Of a DNA stretch of 24,739 nucleotides, positions 13,219 to 20,899 are shown one piece after another; within the stretch, counting starts at the first letter, position 1, and each line of letters starts with the position of its first letter. Position numbers and translations under genes: made by a program. The stretch covers positions 1-24,739 of the forward strand of contig CAYLKH010000031.1 in assembly GCA_964384255.1 (NCBI GenBank), read 5' to 3'. Under the pieces are notes generated by a model. It did not search any database. It worked only from the letters and a program-made list of their open reading frames with translations, and had not been told where the DNA came from. This DNA is from SIG469 sp964384255. Lineage in GTDB: Bacteria > Bacillota > Clostridia > Oscillospirales > Oscillospiraceae.

Positions 13219-15810
13219 ATGGAAGAATTCAATAAAGTATCTCCGCTGCTCGACAACTGGACCATTGGCGAAAAGCTGGACAGCGGCAGTTCTGCCGATG
13301 TTTACCTTGTCAGCAGCGATGGCGGCGGCATGGGAAATCTTGCTCTGCTTAAGCATTACTCCTATCCAAAATCCAAAGCCCAGCTGGATGCCCTGTATTA
13401 TTCCGGCACTGTCACCACCGAAAAAGAAGCCAGAGAATACATAGCCAAGGTGGTTATGGAGCAGGCCTACGAGCTTTCATACATCAACCGTTTGAAAGAC
13501 AGCCAATACATTTTTACCGATCTCGAATATCAGATCCTCGAAAAAACTGAATATCCCGGTTTTGACATCTACGTCCTGATGGATTACAGCGAGACACTGG
13601 GCAAATATCTCAAATATAACGCCATGACCCATCTGCGTACTATTAACCTCGGCATCGACATCTGCTCAGCTCTCGAAGACCTGAGAGCCAACGGTCTTAT
13701 CCATCAAAACCTTAAGCCCAGCAACATTTTCATCAGCAACTACGGTCAATATATGCTGGGGGATTTTGGCTTTGCCGAAATCAGCCGTCTCAGCGGCGCA
13801 TACGTCCCCGAAAACTATATCAGCGACTACTCGGCTCCTGAGGTTTCCGGCCTGACCGGTCAGCCCAACACCACGATGGATATCTATTCTCTTGGTCTGG
13901 TGCTGTACCGCATCATGAACGCAAACCACGCCCCCTTTGAAGACGAAAAAACCTCTGCCTCTGCCGCCCGTCAGCTGCGGGAAAGCGGCGAACCTCTCCC
14001 GGCTCCCATGTATGCCGACTATGAGCTGTCAGAAATAATCCTCAAAGCCTGCTCTTTTGATCCAACAGATCGATACCAGTCCCCCACCGAGTTCAAAAAC
14101 GCGCTGAAGGATTATTATCTGCGCAACACCGTTCCTGATGAGCTGATCGTCCCGCCTATCAACTCCTATAGCGATGACGACGGATGGGAACCGGATCTGG
14201 ACGAAGAGCTTGAACCGGTTAAAAACGTTTCTGTGGAGGATCTGGACGAAGACTTTAAGCAGAGCTTTACCCCCACTGCCGAAACCCAGTCTGACGAAAG
14301 CGGTCAACCGATCACCGCCCGCAGATCCAGCAAAAGCTTTTGGATAGGCATGCTGGCCGTATGTGTGATAATTTGCATCGCAGGCTTTTTTGCCATGAAA
14401 TACTGGCCCACAGTTGAGGTATATTCTATCGATGCCCAGGTCACCGGGTCTGATGTTATTATCGTGTCATGGGAAAGCGGCGGCTACGACAATCAGAGCT
14501 GGACCCTCACCTGTGCCGACGCTTATGGTAACAAAACCGAATATACAGTCAACGGCAGCAGCTATGTTCTTTCTGACCTGGCAGCAGGCACCCAATATGA
14601 CATATCCATCGAACCTCTTCAAGGATATGTCAGAATGAACGGTGTTTCCAAGGCAACCGCCTCTACCATCAGCCACACCACCGTAGCCGATTTCAGCGTT
14701 GAAGTCCTTTCTGCCACCTCTGTTAAGCTGGACTGGACTGTTAACGGCACTTCTCCCAGCAGCTGGAACATATCCTACGATCTGGACGGAGCCGAAACCG
14801 TCGAAACCGTTGCAGGAAACAGCATTGTGATCGACGGATTGATTTCTGGCGACTACTATACATTTAACCTGAGTACAGACTTTGAAACTCTTGTTTCCGG
14901 CAGCACTGTCGTATCGTGCCAGACCCCATGGCAAACCGAAATTACATCTCTCAAGGCCGAAAGTCTTCTCCCCACCACCGTTGATCTTTCCTGGTCATCC
15001 AGGGGGCAGACTCCAGAAGTCTGGGAGCTTACCTGCACAGCAAGCGACGGCAGCTATATCGAAATGAATGTTGTGGGCGACAGCTGGACTGTAGAAAACC
15101 TGCTTCCCAACACCGAATACACCTTTGACATCATTCCGTCGGGGAATTATGAAACCTCGGGTCAAACCAGTGTAGGCTGCAAAACCTGCAAATGCGAGAT
15201 CGTTTCCATCGACTATTCCTCCACCAGTCCATTCAGCGGCACTATCTCATGGACTGTAGACGGTGTAACACCCGACGAATGGTCCATCGAATACGGCGTA
15301 GTGGGCGACGAAATACTCAGCGAGCTTGTTACAAGCAGCAGTATCACCATGTCCGCTCTTTACCCCGCCTCAACCTACACCTTTAAGCTCTCGGCTCCGG
15401 CCCAGTACAACCTTTATGGTGTGACCGAAACCACTTTCACCACTGTCGAGGCCGAACAGTTTACGGATTACGGATGCAAAAATGTTTCGATTTATATGTA
15501 TCTGTCCACCGATATTGATTATGAAACACCTCTGGATACATTCAAGAGCAATCAATCGGTAAATCTTGTAATATCTGCCGAATACGACGAAACAGCAGAA
15601 GACAAGTATGTTTCCACCGCATATTTTATCAGAAACAACGAAGGCAAGATCGTAAGCTACACTCAGGGCGAGCGTACATGGTCCGGCGAATGGACCGAGC
15701 TCGACCATACGGATGCGCTGACTACGCTGCCTGATGAGCCGGGTGTCTATACTCTGGAAATTTACTTTAACGGTAATATCCTGGCAACGAAAGAATTTTA
15801 TATTGAATAA
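13219..15810 (+). CDS. Membrane (pseudo)kinase with extracellular FN3-like repeats
   Basis: This 863-residue protein joins a cytoplasmic eukaryotic-type kinase fold (about 12-300) to an acidic juxtamembrane linker, one transmembrane helix (about 374-395), about four fibronectin-III-like domains of roughly 85 residues (about 400-745) and a C-terminal beta-rich domain. Kept kinase features: Lys45 (AxxK), helix-C Glu85, Asn169, DFG at 182-184, APE at 206-208, Asp221 and Arg285. Lost: the HRD loop reads H162-Q-N164, with Asn replacing the catalytic Asp, and the glycine loop LDSGSSADVY lacks two of the three glycines. ATP binding may persist, but phosphotransfer is probably weak or absent. GAGGAG lies 8 bases before the ATG. 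It is the only plus-strand gene, divergent from the TPR gene. The FN3 part may bind wall or surface ligands. Confidence 0.9.
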   Translation: MEEFNKVSPLLDNWTIGEKLDSGSSADVYLVSSDGGGMGNLALLKHYSYPKSKAQLDALYYSGTVTTEKEAREYIAKVVMEQAYELSYINRLKDSQYIFTDLEYQILEKTEYPGFDIYVLMDYSETLGKYLKYNAMTHLRTINLGIDICSALEDLRANGLIHQNLKPSNIFISNYGQYMLGDFGFAEISRLSGAYVPENYISDYSAPEVSGLTGQPNTTMDIYSLGLVLYRIMNANHAPFEDEKTSASAARQLRESGEPLPAPMYADYELSEIILKACSFDPTDRYQSPTEFKNALKDYYLRNTVPDELIVPPINSYSDDDGWEPDLDEELEPVKNVSVEDLDEDFKQSFTPTAETQSDESGQPITARRSSKSFWIGMLAVCVIICIAGFFAMKYWPTVEVYSIDAQVTGSDVIIVSWESGGYDNQSWTLTCADAYGNKTEYTVNGSSYVLSDLAAGTQYDISIEPLQGYVRMNGVSKATASTISHTTVADFSVEVLSATSVKLDWTVNGTSPSSWNISYDLDGAETVETVAGNSIVIDGLISGDYYTFNLSTDFETLVSGSTVVSCQTPWQTEITSLKAESLLPTTVDLSWSSRGQTPEVWELTCTASDGSYIEMNVVGDSWTVENLLPNTEYTFDIIPSGNYETSGQTSVGCKTCKCEIVSIDYSSTSPFSGTISWTVDGVTPDEWSIEYGVVGDEILSELVTSSSITMSALYPASTYTFKLSAPAQYNLYGVTETTFTTVEAEQFTDYGCKNVSIYMYLSTDIDYETPLDTFKSNQSVNLVISAEYDETAEDKYVSTAYFIRNNEGKIVSYTQGERTWSGEWTELDHTDALTTLPDEPGVYTLEIYFNGNILATKEFYIE

Positions 15811-15815
15811 TTAAT

Positions 15816-15846
15816 GAGCCGTTCCGCAATCAATGTGGGACGGCTC
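15816..15846 (+). terminator. Hairpin after the kinase-like gene
   Basis: GAGCCGTTCCGCA pairs with TGTGGGACGGCTC (one G-U pair, one mismatch) around a 5-base loop, 6 bases after the stop at 15810. It is not followed by a clear T-run (AAGCAATATAATAA), so it is a weak terminator candidate. Confidence 0.5.
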
Positions 15847-15905
15847 AAGCAATATAATAATTCGAATTGTGTCAATTGTTGTAACATGGCAAAGATTATA
15901 AAAGA

Positions 15906-15938
15906 GGCCGCAAAGCAGCAGATCGCTGCCTTGCGGCC
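15906..15938 (-). terminator. Terminator of the str operon
   Basis: On the minus strand GGCCGCAAGGCAGC pairs with GCTGCTTTGCGGCC around a 5-base loop, followed by TCTTTTATAA. It lies 20 bases after the tuf stop. It sits between convergent genes and could also affect read-through from the kinase-like gene. Confidence 0.85.
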
Positions 15939-15958
15939 CAAATAGTCATGAAATGAGA

Positions 15959-17164
15959 TTAGTCCTCGTTGATGCCGATAACAACGCCGGAACCGACAGT
16001 ACGGCCGCCTTCACGGATAGCGAAACGCAGACCTACCTCGATAGCGATGGGGGTGATCAGCTCAACATCCATGTCGATGTTGTCGCCGGGCATACACATC
16101 TCAACGCCTTCGGGCAGGGAGATGATACCGGTAACGTCGGTGGTACGGAAATAGAACTGGGGACGATAGTTGTTGAAGAAGGGAGTATGACGGCCGCCTT
16201 CTTCCTTGGACAGGACGTAAACCTGGCCCTTGAACTTGGTGTGGGGATGGATGCTCTTGGGTTTTGCAAGAACCTGGCCACGTTCGATCTCGGACTTGGC
16301 AACGCCACGAAGCAGAGCGCCGATATTGTCGCCGGCTTCAGCGTAATCAAGGAGCTTACGGAACATTTCGATGTCGGTAACGACAGTCTTGCGGCTTTCG
16401 TCAGCCAGACCAACGATTTCGACTTCTTCGTTCTTCTTGATGGTGCCTCTCTCAACTCTACCGGTAGCAACAGTGCCACGGCCGGAGATGGTGAAGACGT
16501 CTTCAACAGGCATCAGGAAGGGCAGGTCAGCCTTACGGTCGGGGGTAGCGATATAGCTGTCAACAGCGTCCATCAGCTCTTTGATGCAAGCGAAAGCAGG
16601 ATCGTTAACGTCGCCGGATTCGCAGGTCAGAGCTTCAACAGCGGAACCCTTGATGATGGGAATATCGTCGCCGGGGAACTCGTAGTAGGACAGAGTCTCG
16701 CGAACTTCCATCTCAACCAGTTCGAGCAGTTCTTCGTCGTCAACCAGGTCGCACTTGTTAAGGAAAACAACGATGTAGGGAACGCCGACCTGACGGGCCA
16801 GAAGGATGTGTTCCTTGGTCTGAGCCATAGGACCGTCGGTAGCAGCGATAACGAGGATAGCGCCGTCCATCTGAGCAGCACCAGTGATCATGTTCTTGAT
16901 ATAGTCGGCATGACCCGGGCAGTCAACGTGGGCATAGTGACGAGCGTCGGTCTGATACTCAACGTGAGCGGTGTTAATGGTGATACCACGTTCTCTTTCT
17001 TCAGGTGCCTTATCGATGCTGGAGTAGTCTTCGTACTGAGCCTGGCCCTTCAGAGCGAGGTACTTGGTGATAGCGGCGGTCAGAGTGGTCTTGCCGTGGT
17101 CAACGTGGCCGATAGTGCCAATGTTTACATGAGGTTTGGATCTCTCAAATTTAGCCTTTCCCAT
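15959..17164 (-). CDS. tuf: Elongation factor Tu
   Basis: A GTPase of 401 residues that delivers aminoacyl-tRNA to the ribosome. GTP-binding motifs are GHVDHGKTT near residues 18-27, DCPGH, NKCD, and GSAVEAL further on. The effector region carries EERERGITINTAHVEY. The length is normal for EF-Tu. AAGGAGG lies 8 bases before the ATG. It is the last gene of L7Ae-rpsL-rpsG-fusA-tuf, 76 bases after fusA, with its own promoter-like site in that gap and a terminator after it. No lesion is seen. Confidence 0.99.
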   Translation of the reverse strand: MGKAKFERSKPHVNIGTIGHVDHGKTTLTAAITKYLALKGQAQYEDYSSIDKAPEERERGITINTAHVEYQTDARHYAHVDCPGHADYIKNMITGAAQMDGAILVIAATDGPMAQTKEHILLARQVGVPYIVVFLNKCDLVDDEELLELVEMEVRETLSYYEFPGDDIPIIKGSAVEALTCESGDVNDPAFACIKELMDAVDSYIATPDRKADLPFLMPVEDVFTISGRGTVATGRVERGTIKKNEEVEIVGLADESRKTVVTDIEMFRKLLDYAEAGDNIGALLRGVAKSEIERGQVLAKPKSIHPHTKFKGQVYVLSKEEGGRHTPFFNNYRPQFYFRTTDVTGIISLPEGVEMCMPGDNIDMDVELITPIAIEVGLRFAIREGGRTVGSGVVIGINED

Positions 17165-17204
17165 TGTGGAAAATCCTCCTTAAATATTTAGATAGATCGT
17201 AACT

Positions 17205-17233
17205 ATATTACTACAGTTTGTCAGAGCTTGCAA
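17205..17233 (-). promoter_or_regulatory. Internal promoter before tuf
   Basis: On the minus strand a -35 TTGCAA (17228-17233) and a -10 TAATAT (17205-17210) are separated by 17 bases, inside the fusA-tuf gap. It would give tuf extra transcription beyond the operon promoter. Confidence 0.6.
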
Positions 17234-17240
17234 GGACAAA

Positions 17241-19328
17241 TTATCTGGTAGAACGACCAGCGTTCTCGCTGATGATCTTCTCCTGCATAGCTTTGGGAAG
17301 CTCGACATAGTGGCTGGGTTCCATTGAATACTGGCCGCGGCCCTGGGTCTTGCTTCTCAGGTCGGTAGCATAACCAAACATCTCCGAAAGAGGAACGTTG
17401 GCATCTACCTGAGCGGTACCGTTGCGAGTCTCCATACCGAGGATGCTTCCGCGTCTGGAGCTGATATCGCCAATTACGTCGCCCATATAATCCTCGGGGA
17501 CGATGACAGAAACCTTCATAATAGGTTCGAGAACAACGGGGTCCGCCTTGCGGCAGGCTTCCTTAAATGCCATAGAACCGGCAATCTTAAAGGCCATCTC
17601 AGAGGAGTCGACCTCATGATAGGAGCCGTCGTAAAGGGTGACCTTTACGTCTACAACAGGGTAGCCGCCCAGAATACCGGCTTCCATAGCACCCTGGATA
17701 CCTGCGTCAACAGCAGGGATATATTCCTTGGGAATAACGCCGCCGGTGATTTTGTTGATAAACTCATAGCCCTTGCCGGACTCGTTGGGTTCAACAATGA
17801 TTTTGACGTGACCGTACTGGCCCTTACCGCCGGACTGACGGGAATATTTGTTATCCACGTTAGCTTCCTTGCGGATAGTCTCACGATAGGCAACCTGAGG
17901 CTTACCTACGTTGGCCTCGACCTTGAACTCCCGCAGAAGCCTGTCCACGATAATGTCAAGGTGAAGCTCGCCCATGCCGGCGATGATGGTCTGGCCGGTC
18001 TCGTCGTCAGTGTAGGTCTTGAAAGTGGGGTCTTCCTCGGCGAGTTTTGAAAGGGCGATACCCATCTTTTCCTGACCGGCTTTGGTCTTGGGTTCGATGG
18101 CTACGCGGATAACAGGCTCGGGGAATTCCATGGATTCAAGAATGATAGGAGCTTTGTCATCACAGAGGGTGTCACCGGTAGTGGTGTTCTTAAGGCTTAC
18201 AACCGCGGCAATATCGCCGGAGTAAACGCTGTCGATATCCTCTCTGTGGTTGGCGTGCATCTGGACGATCCTGCCAAGACGCTCGCGCTGGTTCTTGTTA
18301 GAATTGAGGACAGTTTTACCAGCCTCAACAGTTCCGGAATAAACACGGAAAAACGCCAGCTTGCCAACAAACGGGTCGGTCGCTATCTTAAAAGCAAGAG
18401 CCGCGAAGGGTTCGTCATCGGATGCGTGACGTTCCTCTTCCTCACCGGTCTTGGGATTGACGCCCTTAATGGCTTCAATATCCAGAGGGGATGGCATATA
18501 CTCAACGATACCGTCGAGCAGTTCCTGGACACCTTTGTTTTTGTAAGAGGTGCCGCAGAAAACGGGGATCATCTTTACAGCGATGGTTGCTTTTCTGATA
18601 GCTTTTTTGATCATGTCGCTGGGGACTTCCTCGCCCTCGAGGAAAAGCATCATGATCTCGTCGTCGAACTCGGAAACGGAGTCAAGGAGCTTTTCGCGAT
18701 ATTCGGCGGCAAGCTCCTGCATATCGGCGGGGATCTCCTCGACACGCATATCCTTTCCAAGGTCGTCGTAAAATACGTTGGCTTTCATCTCGATCAGGTC
18801 AATTACACCCTTGAAGGTATCCTCAGCGCCGATGGGCAACTGAACGGGTACGGGGTTGCATTTGAGCCTGTCGGACATCATATCCAAAACATTATAGAAA
18901 TTGGCACCCATGATATCCATCTTGTTGACGTATACCATTCGGGGTACGTTATACTTGTCCGCCTGTCTCCAAACGGTCTCGGTCTGAGGCTCAACGCCGC
19001 CCTTTGCGCACAGGACAGTAACGGAACCATCGAGCACTCGAAGCGAACGCTCGACCTCAACTGTGAAGTCAACGTGACCGGGAGTATCTATAATGTTGAT
19101 CCGGTGATCCTTCCAAAAGCAGGTGGTCGCTGCGGAGGTAATGGTTATTCCGCGCTCCTGCTCCTGAGCCATCCAGTCCATAGTGGCAGCGCCTTCATGG
19201 GTCTCGCCCATTTTGTAGGTACGGCCAGTATAGAAAAGGATACGTTCAGTGGTAGTGGTTTTACCGGCATCGATATGAGCCATGATACCAATGTTGCGGG
19301 TCATATCAAGTGAATACTGCCTGGGCAT
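17241..19328 (-). CDS. fusA: Elongation factor G
   Basis: The translocation GTPase of the ribosome, 695 residues. Motifs: AHIDAGKTTTTERIL (G1), the RGITITSAATTCFW effector region, DTPGHVDFTVEVERSLR, and NKMD. Domain IV begins near the YRETIRKEANVDNKYSRQSGGKG region in its usual place, and the protein ends normally. The ATG at 19328 with AAAGGAGAA 6-7 bases upstream is the start; a longer reading from 19379 would overlap the end of rpsG and has no family support. It lies 44 bases after rpsG and 76 before tuf. Confidence 0.98.
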   Translation of the reverse strand: MPRQYSLDMTRNIGIMAHIDAGKTTTTERILFYTGRTYKMGETHEGAATMDWMAQEQERGITITSAATTCFWKDHRINIIDTPGHVDFTVEVERSLRVLDGSVTVLCAKGGVEPQTETVWRQADKYNVPRMVYVNKMDIMGANFYNVLDMMSDRLKCNPVPVQLPIGAEDTFKGVIDLIEMKANVFYDDLGKDMRVEEIPADMQELAAEYREKLLDSVSEFDDEIMMLFLEGEEVPSDMIKKAIRKATIAVKMIPVFCGTSYKNKGVQELLDGIVEYMPSPLDIEAIKGVNPKTGEEEERHASDDEPFAALAFKIATDPFVGKLAFFRVYSGTVEAGKTVLNSNKNQRERLGRIVQMHANHREDIDSVYSGDIAAVVSLKNTTTGDTLCDDKAPIILESMEFPEPVIRVAIEPKTKAGQEKMGIALSKLAEEDPTFKTYTDDETGQTIIAGMGELHLDIIVDRLLREFKVEANVGKPQVAYRETIRKEANVDNKYSRQSGGKGQYGHVKIIVEPNESGKGYEFINKITGGVIPKEYIPAVDAGIQGAMEAGILGGYPVVDVKVTLYDGSYHEVDSSEMAFKIAGSMAFKEACRKADPVVLEPIMKVSVIVPEDYMGDVIGDISSRRGSILGMETRNGTAQVDANVPLSEMFGYATDLRSKTQGRGQYSMEPSHYVELPKAMQEKIISENAGRSTR

Positions 19329-19372
19329 AGTTCTTCTCCTTTGCTGTTCGGCGTATTGATTGTGAGCCGGGA

Positions 19373-19843
19373 TTACCAACGGTAGTGGCTGAAGGCCTTG
19401 TTGGATTCTGCCATCTTGTGCATATCCTCACGGCGCTTAACAGAACTACCGGTATTGTTGCAGGCATCCATGATTTCGCCTGCCAGTCTTTCTTTCATGG
19501 TCTTCTCGCTTCTGGCGCGGGAATACATGGTGAGCCAACGCAGTCCGAGGGTCTGACGTCTTGCGGGTCTGACCTCGATAGGCACCTGATAGGTGGCGCC
19601 GCCTACGCGGCGAGCCTTGACTTCGAGGACAGGCATGATGTTTTCCATCGCGGTCTGGAAAGCTTCGAGGCCGCTTTTGCCGGTCTTCTGCTCGATGATT
19701 TCAAAGGCTCCATAAACGACCTTCTGAGCAACACCCTTCTTGCCGTCGAGCATAACGCTGTTGATAAGCTTGGTAACAAGAACGGAGTTGTACATAGGAT
19801 CTGGCAAAATTTCTCTTTTGGGAACATTACCTCTTCTGGGCAC
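19373..19843 (-). CDS. rpsG: 30S ribosomal protein S7
   Basis: A primary 16S rRNA-binding protein that organises the 30S head. The start is GTG at 19843, giving PRRGNVPKREILPDP and exactly 156 residues, the usual length. GGAGG lies 8 bases upstream, and an ATG at 19861 would place that site inside the coding region. Family landmarks include VLEVKARRVGGATYQVP, EVRPARRQTLGLRW, and the C-terminal KMAESNKAFSHYRW. It is separated from rpsL by 134 bases that hold a small hairpin. Confidence 0.98.
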   Translation of the reverse strand: MPRRGNVPKREILPDPMYNSVLVTKLINSVMLDGKKGVAQKVVYGAFEIIEQKTGKSGLEAFQTAMENIMPVLEVKARRVGGATYQVPIEVRPARRQTLGLRWLTMYSRARSEKTMKERLAGEIMDACNNTGSSVKRREDMHKMAESNKAFSHYRW

Positions 19844-19881
19844 TTTACTTCCCTCCTTCATATTATGATTTCATAGGTACT

Positions 19882-19901
19882 CGAAAGCATGCCCGCTTTC
19901 G
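19882..19901 (-). other. Hairpin in the rpsL-rpsG spacer
   Basis: CGAAAGC pairs perfectly with GCTTTCG around a 6-base loop, about 40 bases before the S7 start. In E. coli S7 represses translation by binding the rpsL-rpsG spacer; this hairpin could be part of a comparable site, but no similarity to that site is claimed. The rest of the 134-base spacer shows no gene or clear promoter. Confidence 0.35.
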
Positions 19902-19977
19902 TTGTGCCCGGTCTGATATATTGTCAGCTCTGGTAATGTCCGACATATATATAAAACTCGGGCAAGTGCGAGTAAAA

Positions 19978-20403
19978 TTACTTTTTCTTGGAAGCTTTGG
20001 GCTTCTTGGCGCCGTACTTACTGCGGCTCTGCATACGACCGTTAACACCCTGAGTATCCAGAGTGCCGCGGATGATGTGGTATCTTACACCAGGAAGGTC
20101 CTTAACACGACCGCCTCTGATCAGAACGACAGAGTGCTCCTGAAGGTTGTGACCTACGCCAGGGATGTAAGCAGACACTTCGTAGCCATTGGTAAGACGG
20201 ACACGGGCGATTTTACGCAGAGCGGAGTTCGGCTTCTTAGGGGTGGAAGTACGAACAACGGTGCAAACGCCTCTCTTCTGGGGAGAAGACTGATCGGTGG
20301 CTACGTTCTTGATGGTGTTCAGACCCTTCTGCAAAGCAGGGGCGGTGGACTTGTAGGTAGCCTGCTGTCTTCCCTTTCTAACAAGCTGGTTAAATGTCGG
20401 CAT
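19978..20403 (-). CDS. rpsL: 30S ribosomal protein S12
   Basis: The decoding-centre protein of the small subunit, 141 residues. It starts MPTFNQLVRKGR at ATG 20403, with AAAGGAGG 6 bases upstream; the longer open frame to 20625 has no start signal of its own. The conserved loops TPKKPNSALRK and GGRVKDLPGVRYH are intact, so no streptomycin-resistance substitution is seen at the usual lysines. It ends in a basic tail (KPKASKKK), slightly longer than in E. coli and close to Bacillus length. It is the second gene of the str operon. Confidence 0.98.
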   Translation of the reverse strand: MPTFNQLVRKGRQQATYKSTAPALQKGLNTIKNVATDQSSPQKRGVCTVVRTSTPKKPNSALRKIARVRLTNGYEVSAYIPGVGHNLQEHSVVLIRGGRVKDLPGVRYHIIRGTLDTQGVNGRMQSRSKYGAKKPKASKKK

Positions 20404-20438
20404 GGTTTTCCTCCTTTCCCGAAACATATATATTATCC

Positions 20439-20461
20439 CGGAATATAGCTGATATATTCCG
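20439..20461 (-). other. Hairpin between the L7Ae gene and rpsL
   Basis: CGGAATATA pairs perfectly with TATATTCCG around a 5-base loop, directly after the L7Ae stop. There is no U-tract, so it is not an intrinsic terminator; a processing or stability element is possible. Confidence 0.4.
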
Positions 20462-20470
20462 TTATAAACC

Positions 20471-20716
20471 CTATCGGGAGATCTGGGCTGCGCAGGCAGC
20501 TCCGACCTCGATCCCACAGGCAGCGCCCAACTGGGCCATGGTGGGAACATTGACAAGCTCGACCCCGCTGTCGGAGCAGAGTTCGATGATCGGGCGAATA
20601 ACACGCATCTCTGCGTCGTCAGCAACGAATACTCTGACAGCTACGCCATCTTTCAGGGATTTTCTGGTCTGCTTAACGCCAACCACCTTGTCTCCCTGAC
20701 TAAGGTTTGAAAGCAT
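20471..20716 (-). CDS. rplGB: L7Ae-family K-turn-binding ribosomal protein (YbxF-like)
   Basis: An 81-residue RNA-binding protein. Members of this family bind K-turn RNA and, in Bacillus, the YbxF protein associates with ribosomes. Features are GVKQTRKSLKDG at the N-terminus, VFVADDAE, and VELVNVPTMAQLGAACGIEVGAA, the standard core of the family. The ATG at 20716 has GGAGGTG 7-8 bases upstream; a longer reading from 20803 would overlap the promoter. The gene before rpsL is usually of this type in Firmicutes. It is first in the operon, 67 bases before rpsL. Confidence 0.95.
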   Translation of the reverse strand: MLSNLSQGDKVVGVKQTRKSLKDGVAVRVFVADDAEMRVIRPIIELCSDSGVELVNVPTMAQLGAACGIEVGAACAAQISR

Positions 20717-20774
20717 GAAATTCACCTCCAAATGGGCAGAACCTTTAAATAAACAACTGTTCGCACGAAGATAT

Positions 20775-20803
20775 ATTTTATCAGAAAGGTCCCGATTCGT
20801 CAA
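20775..20803 (-). promoter_or_regulatory. Promoter of the str operon
   Basis: On the minus strand a -35 TTGACG (20798-20803) and a -10 TAAAAT (20775-20780) are 17 bases apart. A leader of about 50 bases follows before the L7Ae ATG. It lies downstream of the rpoC terminator, so str genes have independent initiation. Confidence 0.82.
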
Positions 20804-20858
20804 CAGATAAATTGAATATTTGTTTTGTTAAAATGCATAAAATAACCGGAAAAACCAG

Positions 20859-20892
20859 GGCCGGAGCAAACACTTTCGTGTATGCTCCGGCC
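20859..20892 (-). terminator. Terminator of rpoBC
   Basis: On the minus strand GGCCGGAGCA pairs with TGCTCCGGCC, with ACAC/GTGT pairing inside around a GAAA tetraloop, followed by CTGGTTTTTCC. It begins 7 bases after the rpoC stop. Confidence 0.9.
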
Positions 20893-20899
20893 TTTGTTA

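Noticed and set aside
14000..15810. Repeats of the FN3 region as a DNA-level tandem repeat
   Set aside because: Similarity is only at the protein pattern level; the DNA of the repeats has diverged and no direct repeat of useful length is visible.
15953..17191. A 412-codon plus-strand frame opposite tuf
   Set aside because: Antisense shadow of tuf, caused by the same codon bias; no ribosome binding site and low-complexity composition.
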